6,794 nt of DNA from assembly GCA_900554745.1 (NCBI GenBank), contig USIU01000066.1:1-6794 (forward strand). Direction: 5' to 3'. Each line of letters begins with the position of its first letter. Within the stretch, counting starts at the first letter, position 1. Under the pieces are notes generated by a model. That model was not told where the DNA came from. It made no database searches and saw only the letters and a list, made by a program, of their open reading frames with translations. The position numbers and the translations under genes were made by a program. The stretch comes from an uncultured Leuconostoc sp. (GTDB taxonomy: Bacteria; Bacillota; Bacilli; Lactobacillales; Lactobacillaceae). Positions 1 to 5,267 of the stretch are shown piece after piece.

Positions 1-721
1 CCTCGCGACGTTGCAATTCCGCTTCCACGTCGGCTTGTTTCCATTCCGCAATCCCATAAACACGTTGCATCATTGGGTTAGATGACTTACCGCGCCAATA
101 GGCTCCAGCCACTGACGTCAACTTAAAGTGCTTCAACCAACCTGTTGATGGCACCAAACCACCCTTATCCAATTCAACGTGATCCCCTTGCACAGCAATC
201 GTGATTGTCGCATCTTCAGGCAAATCTGAAATCAATTCAACCTTATAAGGATCGTCTGCAAACATTGCCAAGGCTTCGTCACGGGATACTTCGCGTGACA
301 CAATTGGCAAGTCTTCCTTGGCAATCTTGTGCATCATCGCTTCGATTTCAGCAAAATCTTCCACGGTCACTTGGTTACCAGCACCATTATCTGTATCATA
401 GTAGAACCCATTGTCGATAAATGGGCCCACGCCAAAGTGCATATTAGCAAACTTTGGTAAGCGCTTTAAGGCTTGTGCCAATAAGTGTGAGGCAGAATGA
501 CGGAGCAAATCCAAGGCTTCATCATCAGCTGTTGTAATTAATTGAAAATCACCGGATGCTGGGATGACATCATGCATCCCCACATAAGCACCATTTAACT
601 TAGCTGAGACTGACTTCTTAGCCAAAGACTTTGAAATACTTTCGGCCACAACCAATGGCGTTGTCCCCGCTGGGAATTCCTTCACGGCACCATCGGGAAA
701 AGTAAGCTTAATTTCTGACAT
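1..721 (-). CDS. thrS: Threonyl-tRNA synthetase, N-terminal part (runs off the left edge)
   Basis: Charges tRNA-Thr with threonine in the cytoplasm. 240 residues are visible of a family length near 645. Residues 1-62 (MSEIKLTFPDG...) fit the TGS domain. Residues about 63-225 fit the editing domain, with HSASH (H75, H79) and the conserved VAGAYWRG (204-211) and MMQRVYG (217-223). The catalytic domain lies outside the window. Odd: the second half of the editing site, CxxxH in the E. coli enzyme (C182, H186), aligns here with DKGGL (D185, L189), so two of the four residues needed to clear Ser-tRNA-Thr seem to be missing. An in-frame ATG two codons upstream (727) is possible; 721 was chosen because MSEIKLTFPDG is the family N-terminus. 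Expression is controlled by the T-box leader immediately upstream. Confidence 0.97.
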   Translation of the reverse strand, partial: MSEIKLTFPDGAVKEFPAGTTPLVVAESISKSLAKKSVSAKLNGAYVGMHDVIPASGDFQLITTADDEALDLLRHSASHLLAQALKRLPKFANMHFGVGPFIDNGFYYDTDNGAGNQVTVEDFAEIEAMMHKIAKEDLPIVSREVSRDEALAMFADDPYKVELISDLPEDATITIAVQGDHVELDKGGLVPSTGWLKHFKLTSVAGAYWRGKSSNPMMQRVYGIAEWKQADVEAELQRRE

Positions 722-738
722 AATCATTATTTCCTTTC
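722..738 (-). promoter_or_regulatory. Ribosome binding site of thrS with two possible starts
   Basis: GAAAGG (738-733) lies 5 nt before an ATG at 727 and 11 nt before the in-frame ATG at 721. Both spacings are workable, so the mature protein may begin MIMSE or MSE. Confidence 0.6.
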
Positions 739-772
739 ACTGGCGTTTGTACTGCGACAAACGTTGATAACA

Positions 773-825
773 TTTTAAAAAACAAAAACGTCCCTTTGAG
801 CCATTGTGACTCAAAGGGACGTTTT
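773..825 (-). terminator. T-box regulated terminator upstream of thrS
   Basis: A 16-bp perfect stem (825-810 with 800-785, core CGTCCCTTTGAG) with a 9-nt loop is followed by a U-rich tract interrupted by one G and running to about 773. It is the OFF state of the leader. Its 5' arm shares CGTCCC with the antiterminator. Confidence 0.95.
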
Positions 826-1015
826 ACCGTGGTACCACCCAAGTTCAGCACAAAACGTGCCACTCAAATGACAGTTAACGGTGTCACCCGGATAGCTTTC
901 AGACTTTACTCACTATCACTCAAAGGTAGTCTCGCCTGCACAAGCCACTCATTTCCACCAACCATGAGTTCTCTATTCGCTTGCTAACACTTGAGTTGTC
1001 CTTATCAACGTTATT
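773..1015 (-). ncRNA. T-box riboswitch (threonine) controlling thrS
   Basis: This 5' leader senses uncharged tRNA-Thr and decides between termination and read-through into thrS. The canonical T-box GGGTGGTACCACGG is at 840-827; its bulge TGGTACC pairs with the tRNA acceptor end. The antiterminator is GGG-[TGGTACC]-ACG, loop GTAAAA, then CGTCCC; the same CGTCCC begins the terminator stem, so the two folds exclude each other. Stem I is recognisable: base ACTCAA (996-991) with TTGAGT (923-918), mid-stem GCAAGC/GCTTGT, an AGAGAA bulge region, and apical GGTTGGTGG between CTCAT and ATGAG. The specifier loop reads GACTACC: ACU (930-928) followed by a purine is the best Thr specifier, with a second Thr codon, ACC (927-925), directly after. 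GATAG/CTATC (916-912/894-890) gives a stem II. Confidence 0.95.
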
Positions 1016-1021
1016 GAAGTT

Positions 1022-1050
1022 AGTTTAGCACCATTTTGTTATTTTTGCAA
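1022..1050 (-). promoter_or_regulatory. Promoter of thrS / T-box leader
   Basis: TTGCAA (1050-1045) and TAAACT (1027-1022) are separated by exactly 17 bp. This places the start of transcription near 1015, just before the T-box stem I. The -35 box begins 4 nt past the stop codon of the upstream 40-codon ORF. Confidence 0.75.
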
Positions 1051-1053
1051 CAA

Positions 1054-1176
1054 TTATTGTGGCGCTACGGCGTCAAGTAAAATAGCCAATGCTGCTTTGG
1101 CTTGAGCGTCATGATCTAAAATACCGTTATCAAAAGCCACTTTTAAAGCATTGTATTGTGATTCTGTTAATGTCAT
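1054..1176 (-). CDS. Unrecognised 40-residue protein just upstream of the thrS promoter
   Basis: I do not recognise this protein. It begins MTLTESQYNALK and ends DAVAPQ. The N-terminal half is mixed polar; the C-terminal half (DAQAKAALAILLDAV) would form an amphipathic helix. There is no signal peptide, cysteine motif or membrane segment. Support for coding: a well-placed SD, GAGG (1188-1185), 8 nt before the ATG, and a good promoter just upstream. An in-frame ATG at 1197 would add MNKEEKI, but it would put the SD inside the coding region and start only about 5 nt into the transcript, so 1176 is preferred. It has no terminator of its own: transcripts would run into the thrS T-box leader. It could be a small regulatory or stress protein, or a chance ORF. 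Confidence 0.55.
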   Translation of the reverse strand: MTLTESQYNALKVAFDNGILDHDAQAKAALAILLDAVAPQ

Positions 1177-1208
1177 GATTTTTTCCTCTTTATTCATAGC
1201 GTATCTCA

Positions 1209-1236
1209 ATTATAGCGAAGCCACTTTAAATTACAA
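1209..1236 (-). promoter_or_regulatory. Promoter of the 40-codon ORF
   Basis: A perfect -10 TATAAT (1214-1209) lies 16 bp after TTGTAA (1236-1231). It sits just beyond the U-tract of the aquaglyceroporin terminator, so the small ORF has an independent transcript of about 25 nt leader length. Confidence 0.65.
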
Positions 1237-1251
1237 GTGACCCTGACCAAT

Positions 1252-1274
1252 AAAAAAAGGCCGATTAGAGGCCT
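1252..1274 (-). terminator. Terminator of the aquaglyceroporin gene
   Basis: The hairpin AGGCC-TCTAATC-GGCCT is followed by a run of T on the minus strand (1258-1252). The stem is short (5 bp, GC-rich) and overlaps the last sense codons and the TAA stop (1267-1265) of the gene. Confidence 0.75.
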
Positions 1275-1984
1275 AAATAGTATTTTGAAAATAGTGCGGC
1301 TAGAATTGCCCCAACAAACGGTGCAATACCTGGTACTAAGATGCCGTACTTGAAGTCAGCCGTTGTGCGATTTTTCCAAGGAATAATCGCATAGGCTAAT
1401 CTTGGCCCCATATCACGCGCTAAGTTCATGGCAAAGCCGGTCGTACCACCAAGACCCATACCAATAGCCCATACCAGGAAGCCAATCGCCAACGGTACCA
1501 TTCCAGGGACATCCCCGGCCCGAGCTGAAATCGCCAAAATACTTGTCATAAAGATAAAGGTCGCAAAGGCTTCGACGAAGAAGTTCCGGGGTAAATTACG
1601 AATCGCCGGTGCTGTTGAGAAAATGTTACGAACAATGACTGGATCAATATCTTTTTCAGATAACTTAAATTGATCAGCATACATCACGTACACAATTAAG
1701 GCACCAACCAAAGCACCCAATACTTCAACGACACTAACGGCCAAGAAATACCAAAAATCAATTCGGCCCAGCACTAATTGCACCATGGCCATGGCCGGGT
1801 TGATAAAGACATCACCAAAGACGAACAGTACAATGGTAATCCCAAATCCCCAGGTCGTGATTGCAAAAATGTGTCCGGAACCATGGTACTTCGTCCGATT
1901 CAATACATCGTCAGCATGCACGCCGACACCGAAAATAATCATGAGCGCTGTGCCCATAAATTCAGCCAACAACTGGTGTATCAT
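1265..1984 (-). CDS. glpF: Aquaglyceroporin / glycerol facilitator (MIP family)
   Basis: A membrane channel of the major intrinsic protein family, 239 residues, six predicted membrane spans with two half-helices. Each half begins with the conserved Glu segment (AEFMGTALMI near 7-16; VEAFATFIF 137-145). The first pore motif is NPA (62-64). The second reads GFAMNLARDMGPR, the E. coli GlpF-like motif with NPA changed to NLA (187-189). W45, F184 and R190 match the glycerol-type selectivity filter, and D191 is the glycerol-facilitator Asp. Substrate could be glycerol, dihydroxyacetone or lactate, as among LAB paralogues; no glycerol kinase neighbours it. The start at 1984 has a proper SD (AGGAG, 7 nt spacing); an upstream in-frame TTG at 2017 would translate through that SD and was rejected. 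A single-gene unit with its own promoter and terminator. Confidence 0.9.
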   Translation of the reverse strand: MIHQLLAEFMGTALMIIFGVGVHADDVLNRTKYHGSGHIFAITTWGFGITIVLFVFGDVFINPAMAMVQLVLGRIDFWYFLAVSVVEVLGALVGALIVYVMYADQFKLSEKDIDPVIVRNIFSTAPAIRNLPRNFFVEAFATFIFMTSILAISARAGDVPGMVPLAIGFLVWAIGMGLGGTTGFAMNLARDMGPRLAYAIIPWKNRTTADFKYGILVPGIAPFVGAILAALFSKYYLGL

Positions 1985-2055
1985 TTGTAATCTCCTAAGC
2001 GGTCGCAAATCTATCAAGAAGTCGCGGTTTTTTTATTAAATTTCCATTCCTAATG

Positions 2056-2072
2056 TTAAGGCCTCGCCTTAA
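2056..2072. repeat. 17-bp perfect inverted repeat in the glpF leader (candidate operator)
   Basis: TTAAGGC-CTC-GCCTTAA lies just downstream of the likely glpF transcription start (about +7 to +23). There is no U-tract, so it is not a terminator. It could be a repressor site or a 5'-UTR hairpin; I cannot assign a protein to it. Confidence 0.5.
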
Positions 2073-2084
2073 ACGTGTAAAGTC

Positions 2085-2113
2085 ATTTTAGTGTTTTGTC
2101 AACAAATTGTCAT
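2085..2113 (-). promoter_or_regulatory. Likely promoter of glpF
   Basis: ATGACA (2113-2108), a 17-bp spacer and TAAAAT (2090-2085). An overlapping alternative has a perfect TTGACA (2102-2097), but its -10 at 17 bp is only TACACG, so the first pair is preferred. It is divergent from the flavodoxin promoter. Confidence 0.55.
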
Positions 2114-2141
2114 ATTACGTGTTTTTATTCACGAACTCCAA

Positions 2142-2171
2142 CTGTAATTTTACGCCCCACTCCTTTATAAT
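2142..2171 (+). promoter_or_regulatory. Promoter of the flavodoxin gene
   Basis: A perfect -10 TATAAT (2166-2171) has only a weak -35, best CTGTAA (2142-2147) at 18 bp. The transcript would start near 2178, giving a leader of about 70 nt. A poor -35 beside a perfect -10 hints at an activator, but no site is evident. Confidence 0.6.
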
Positions 2172-2188
2172 GAATACTAATAACAAAT

Positions 2189-2248
2189 GGAGGATATGGC
2201 GACACGGTCAAACCATCACATGATGGCCCTGTCCCATCACAAATACAC
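2189..2248 (+). promoter_or_regulatory. Flavodoxin leader: distant Shine-Dalgarno plus foldable element
   Basis: The only strong SD, GGAGG (2189-2193), is 55 nt from the flavodoxin ATG. Between them lies a foldable segment: ATGG (2196-2199) with CCAT (2234-2237), GACA (2201-2204) with TGTC (2230-2233), GG with CC, and an inner hairpin CCATC-ACAT-GATGG (2213-2226). If folded, SD and ATG are separated by only 13 unpaired nt. A second CCATCACA copy (2234-2241) could also pair with GATGG (2222-2226), which gives an exclusive alternative fold. An ATG 2 nt after the SD (2196) is in another frame and is too close for normal use. Confidence 0.45.
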
Positions 2249-2701
2249 ATGCAGGCACACGTCGTATACGCAACAATTACTGGTAATAACGAAGAGGTCG
2301 CAGACATCGTCGTCGCAGCGTTTGAAGCTGCCAATATTGCCGTTAAGAAAACGGAAATCTCTCAAACCGAGGTTGATGAATTTGAAAACGTTGATATCGC
2401 TGTCGTTGTGCCCTACACCTACGATCAAGGCTCCCTCCCAGACGAAGGTTTGGATTTCTTCGAAGATTTAGCCAACGCTACCTTAGACCACGTTGTTTAC
2501 GGTGTTGCCGGTTCGGGTGACACTTACTATTTATCAGATTACTGTGTTGCCGTCCCAAAATTTGAAGCCCAATTTGCCAAAACCCAAGCGATTAAAGGCG
2601 CTGAAGGTGTTAAAATCAATCTCCGGCCTGACGAGAAAGACGCTGCTGCTTTGACCGCCTTTGTGCAGCAATTAATTGCAACAGCCCAAACGCAACAATA
2701 G
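2249..2701 (+). CDS. Flavodoxin (short-chain, FMN-binding)
   Basis: A small soluble electron carrier that binds FMN, 150 residues, the usual short-chain length. The phosphate loop is TITGNN (9-14), matching T/S-x-T-G-N-T except for Asn at the last place. The loop YTYDQGSLPDEG (57-68) and the segment AGSGDTYYLSDYCVAV (87-102) form the two flavin-flanking loops, with Tyr available to stack on the ring. The protein is strongly acidic, as expected of a donor or acceptor for reductases. The start at 2249 gives MQAHVVY, the family N-terminus, and is the only ATG in frame after the stop at 2171-2173. It has no SD at normal distance (see the leader entry). Single-gene unit, divergent from glpF. The partner enzyme is not in the window. 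Confidence 0.93.
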   Translation: MQAHVVYATITGNNEEVADIVVAAFEAANIAVKKTEISQTEVDEFENVDIAVVVPYTYDQGSLPDEGLDFFEDLANATLDHVVYGVAGSGDTYYLSDYCVAVPKFEAQFAKTQAIKGAEGVKINLRPDEKDAAALTAFVQQLIATAQTQQ

Positions 2702-2776
2702 AAAAAGAACCTCAAATATGGTGTACCCCGAAAGTTAAAGCAACTTTCGGGGTACACCACAATGAGGTTCTTTTTT
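2702..2776. terminator. Very long two-way terminator between flavodoxin and yebC
   Basis: Nested perfect arms: an outer 13-bp stem (2702-2714 with 2763-2775, AAAAAGAACCTCA) and an inner 17-bp stem (2720-2736 with 2742-2758, GGTGTACCCCGAAAGTT). A 5/4-nt internal loop separates them and the apical loop is 5 nt. A-run on one side and T-run on the other make it work for both convergent genes. Its edge touches the yebC stop codon. Confidence 0.95.
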
Positions 2777-3497
2777 AGTCAGCAGTGGTATAAACTGCCA
2801 AAACATCTTCGTTTTCTTCTAATTCGTCAACCAACTTGTCGAGTTTTTCACGATCTTCATCCGAAATTTCCGCTGGATTTTGCGCAATCATCGTCACTTC
2901 AGCTTCTTCAAACACATAACCTGCAGCTGTCATCGCCGACTCAACTGCTTGAAAATCAGCGGCTGTCGTGTAAATTTCAAAAACTTCGTCTTGTGTTTGC
3001 ACATCTTCAGCACCAGCTTCCAATGCTGCTTCCAGCACCGTATCTTCATCTAGATCCGGGAAATCAGCGCGGTTAATCGCTAAGTAACCTTTCCGATCGA
3101 ACTGGAAAGCCACTGAACCACTTGTCCCAAGTGCCCCACCAAAATGCTTGAACGAATTACGAATACTTGATACCGTTCGGTTGATATTGTCCGTTGAGGC
3201 TTCAACTAAAATCGCAACACCCGCGGTCCCATAACCTTCATAAGTCACTTCTTCAAACTTTTGGCCACCGGCACCTGATGCCTTATCCAAGGCACGTTGA
3301 ATATTATCTTTTGGCATATTCGCAGCTTTGGCCTTTTCCACTACCAAACGCAGTGACGCATTCATGTTAGGGTCAGCTCCGCCGGCCTTAGCCGCGACGT
3401 ACAAATCATGTGCTAGTTTCTGGAAAATTTTACCACGCTTAGCATCTTGGGCGTTTTTACGGCCCTGGATGTTATGCCACTTACTATGTCCTGACAT
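2775..3497 (-). CDS. yebC: YebC/TACO1 family protein
   Basis: Full-length member (240 residues) of the YebC/TACO1 family. The signature MSGHSKWHNIQGRKNAQDAKRG opens the protein, followed by a PNMN...LRLVVEKAKAANMPKDNI block near 43-64 and the GYGTAGVAILVEASTDN block near 107-123. The acidic C-terminus (SDEDREKLDKLVDELEENED) is typical. The family was long called a DNA-binding regulator, after PmpR; studies of homologues, including mitochondrial TACO1, instead point to a ribosome-associated role in translation of difficult sequences such as proline runs. Which role applies here cannot be read from the sequence. The start at 3497 has SD AAGGAG with 8 nt spacing. It follows the pgpA terminator and I see no convincing promoter in the short gap. 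Confidence 0.96.
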   Translation of the reverse strand: MSGHSKWHNIQGRKNAQDAKRGKIFQKLAHDLYVAAKAGGADPNMNASLRLVVEKAKAANMPKDNIQRALDKASGAGGQKFEEVTYEGYGTAGVAILVEASTDNINRTVSSIRNSFKHFGGALGTSGSVAFQFDRKGYLAINRADFPDLDEDTVLEAALEAGAEDVQTQDEVFEIYTTAADFQAVESAMTAAGYVFEEAEVTMIAQNPAEISDEDREKLDKLVDELEENEDVLAVYTTAD

Positions 3498-3540
3498 GTT
3501 AACATCTCCTTGATTTTGTCAATATGGTCTTAATTTTAAC

Positions 3541-3566
3541 AAAAAAAAGCCTAGCTGACTAGGCTT
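3541..3566 (-). terminator. Terminator of the serC-serA-pgpA operon
   Basis: The minus-strand hairpin AAGCCTAG-TCAG-CTAGGCTT (8-bp stem, 4-nt loop) is followed by an uninterrupted T run to 3541. It ends 22 nt after the pgpA stop codon and separates the operon from yebC. Confidence 0.95.
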
Positions 3567-3587
3567 CTCTCGTGTCTTGCGTCGCGA

Positions 3588-4073
3588 TTAATAGTTATTG
3601 CCACCCAATAGTTCGAGGTAGGTCATGGCTGCACTCGCAATCAACGCGGCTAAAATATCATCCAAATACACGTTAATGCTATCAGTCCGATCGTTAATTT
3701 CGCCAATCAGACCCGGCTTTAGATCATCTAAAAGCCCATAATGCACTGTGGCTGCGGCTGAGAATTGTTGCGTAATCGCAATGGCTAAAATTTCGTCAAC
3801 GTTATGCCCGTTGGCATCTCGTTGCAAACGTGCCTTTAAAGGTTGTGACGCTGGCATCACGGCGGCTTGTTCATCCAGATAAATCGCCGTTAGCACGATG
3901 TCGGCCACTTCATCTTTGTGAAGCACCTGTAAGACGGCTGCGTTGAGTTTTTCAGCATCAATCGCATCGTGGTACTTGTCCGTTAAAAATGTCTGCGTAC
4001 CAGTAGTAATATCAGCGATGGTTACACCGCGTTCCGCTAACTTCGCAATCGCAGCTTCTTGTAAATCTTTCAT
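3588..4073 (-). CDS. pgpA: Phosphatidylglycerophosphatase A homologue (PgpA/YutG family)
   Basis: Predicted to remove the phosphate from phosphatidylglycerophosphate in the last step of phosphatidylglycerol synthesis. 161 residues, the length of the Bacillus YutG / Listeria LtrC type. Family landmarks in order: RGVTIADI (15-22), VLHKDEVADIVLTAIYLD (50-67), NVDEILAIAI (91-100), HYGLLDDLKPG (111-121) and the metal-binding-type YLDDI (136-140) with D138 and D139. The last 25 residues are hydrophobic and would contact the membrane. It starts 15 nt after the serA stop; its SD (AGG, 8 nt before ATG) lies in that gap, so it is the third gene of the serine operon. Pairing with serine synthesis may reflect supply to phospholipid metabolism, but that is inference. 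The call rests on motif order remembered for the family, not on a search. Confidence 0.82.
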   Translation of the reverse strand: MKDLQEAAIAKLAERGVTIADITTGTQTFLTDKYHDAIDAEKLNAAVLQVLHKDEVADIVLTAIYLDEQAAVMPASQPLKARLQRDANGHNVDEILAIAITQQFSAAATVHYGLLDDLKPGLIGEINDRTDSINVYLDDILAALIASAAMTYLELLGGNNY

Positions 4074-4088
4074 CTTGTTTTCCTATCC

Positions 4089-5267
4089 TTAAAACATGTC
4101 GTTGACGTAGCGACGGGTCAAAATCACATGTGGAATCTCATCCAACGCTGTCTTCACATACTCTTGTTGTTCTGGGGTGAAATCATTGATTGCCACCAAG
4201 GTATACGCATAGGCACCGACAGCACGATTGCTCAATTGTTCAATGTTAATGCCGTTGTCACCAAAAAACTTCGAGATTTGACTGATCATATTCGGCACAT
4301 TTTCATGAATAATACCAACACGATACTTCGTCACAAATGGTTCATCAATATCTGGGTAGTTCACCGAATTAATGATATTACCAGTTGTTAAATATTCATC
4401 TAACTGACGCGCCGCCATTAAAGCACTCGTATCTTCCGCTTCAATAGTTGAACCACCGATATGTGGCGTAATGATCACTTTTGGATGATCAAACAATGCT
4501 TCATCTGCAAAGTCCGTAATGTAAACGTGCAATGCCCCACGATCTAACGCCTCTTTGGCAGCTAAATCATCAACAATCCCACCACGTGACATGTTTAACA
4601 ATGCGGCACTGGGCTTCATTTTAGCTAGCCGTTCAGCATTAATAAAGAAATGATTTTTTTCAGTATATGGGATATGCACCGTGACATAATCAGCTTGTTC
4701 GAGCACTTCATCAACGGTTTTCGCGCGCACAATGTGCCGGTCAATGCGCCATGCCGTATTCGCATTTAACCCTGGATCGTACCCAATCACATCCATATCC
4801 AAGGCTAACGCCGTGTTAGCCACCTTTGAGCCCACGTTACCGAGGCCAATCACACCAAGCGTTTTCCCTGCTAATTCCGTTCCGCGGTAACCACCTTTGT
4901 TCACTTCGGTCCGTAATGACACATCGCCACCACGTGTCTCATTAGCAAAGCCGATGGCGCCAACAACTGGCCGGGCTGCTAAAATCAACGCAGCAATCGT
5001 TAATTCTTTGACTGCATTCGCGTTGCCACCGGGCGTATTAAATACGACAACGCCACGTTTTGACAAGGCTTCCACGGGAATATTATTAAATCCGGCGCCG
5101 GCACGGACAACGGCGCGAACACTATCAGCAATGGGTTCATCATGTAAACTTTGTGACCGGAGGATAATCCCCTTTGGTTCACCTGCACCATCAATTTCAT
5201 AGCCGTGTTCGGTTAGGTAATTTAACCCTTTGGCACTGATCGCATTATAGGTTTTAATATTTGTCAT
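4089..5267 (-). CDS. serA: D-3-phosphoglycerate dehydrogenase with C-terminal ACT domain
   Basis: Oxidises 3-phosphoglycerate to 3-phosphohydroxypyruvate with NAD, the committed step of serine synthesis. 392 residues, the short form without the extra substrate-binding domain. The NAD loop is GLGNVG (141-146), with D164 at the end of the following strand as the ribose-binding acid. Catalytic residues expected of the 2-hydroxyacid dehydrogenase family are present: R228 in NMSRGG, E256 in DFADE, H269 in TPHIGGS. The ACT domain (about 315-392, YRVGIIHENVPNMISQIS...) includes the HENVP loop seen in serine-sensing ACT domains, so feedback by serine is plausible. The ATG overlaps the serC stop as ATGA, which implies translational coupling; no strong SD of its own is seen. 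Confidence 0.95.
   Translation of the reverse strand: MTNIKTYNAISAKGLNYLTEHGYEIDGAGEPKGIILRSQSLHDEPIADSVRAVVRAGAGFNNIPVEALSKRGVVVFNTPGGNANAVKELTIAALILAARPVVGAIGFANETRGGDVSLRTEVNKGGYRGTELAGKTLGVIGLGNVGSKVANTALALDMDVIGYDPGLNANTAWRIDRHIVRAKTVDEVLEQADYVTVHIPYTEKNHFFINAERLAKMKPSAALLNMSRGGIVDDLAAKEALDRGALHVYITDFADEALFDHPKVIITPHIGGSTIEAEDTSALMAARQLDEYLTTGNIINSVNYPDIDEPFVTKYRVGIIHENVPNMISQISKFFGDNGINIEQLSNRAVGAYAYTLVAINDFTPEQQEYVKTALDEIPHVILTRRYVNDMF

Noticed and set aside
796..987. 63-codon plus-strand ORF
   Set aside because: It lies entirely within the T-box leader on the opposite strand, and its sequence is explained by RNA structure.
1985..2017. In-frame TTG start extending the aquaglyceroporin by 11 residues
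   Set aside because: It would translate through the clear AGGAG SD of the ATG at 1984, and the added MIDLRPLRRLQ is not family-like.
2196..2251. Translational bypassing across a 50-53-nt gap in flavodoxin, like T4 gene 60
   Set aside because: Matching take-off and landing triplets exist only as ATG/ATG at initiation, and there is no stop codon or leader peptide signal. Simple initiation at 2249 explains the product.
2187..2471. 94-codon plus-strand ORF beginning at GGAGG and overlapping flavodoxin in another frame
   Set aside because: The composition (K/S/L-rich, no domain) is that of an out-of-frame shadow. Flavodoxin motifs are in the other frame.
4128..5202. Several plus-strand and minus-frame ORFs opposite serA
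   Set aside because: Antisense or alternate-frame shadows of serA without SD or recognisable domains.
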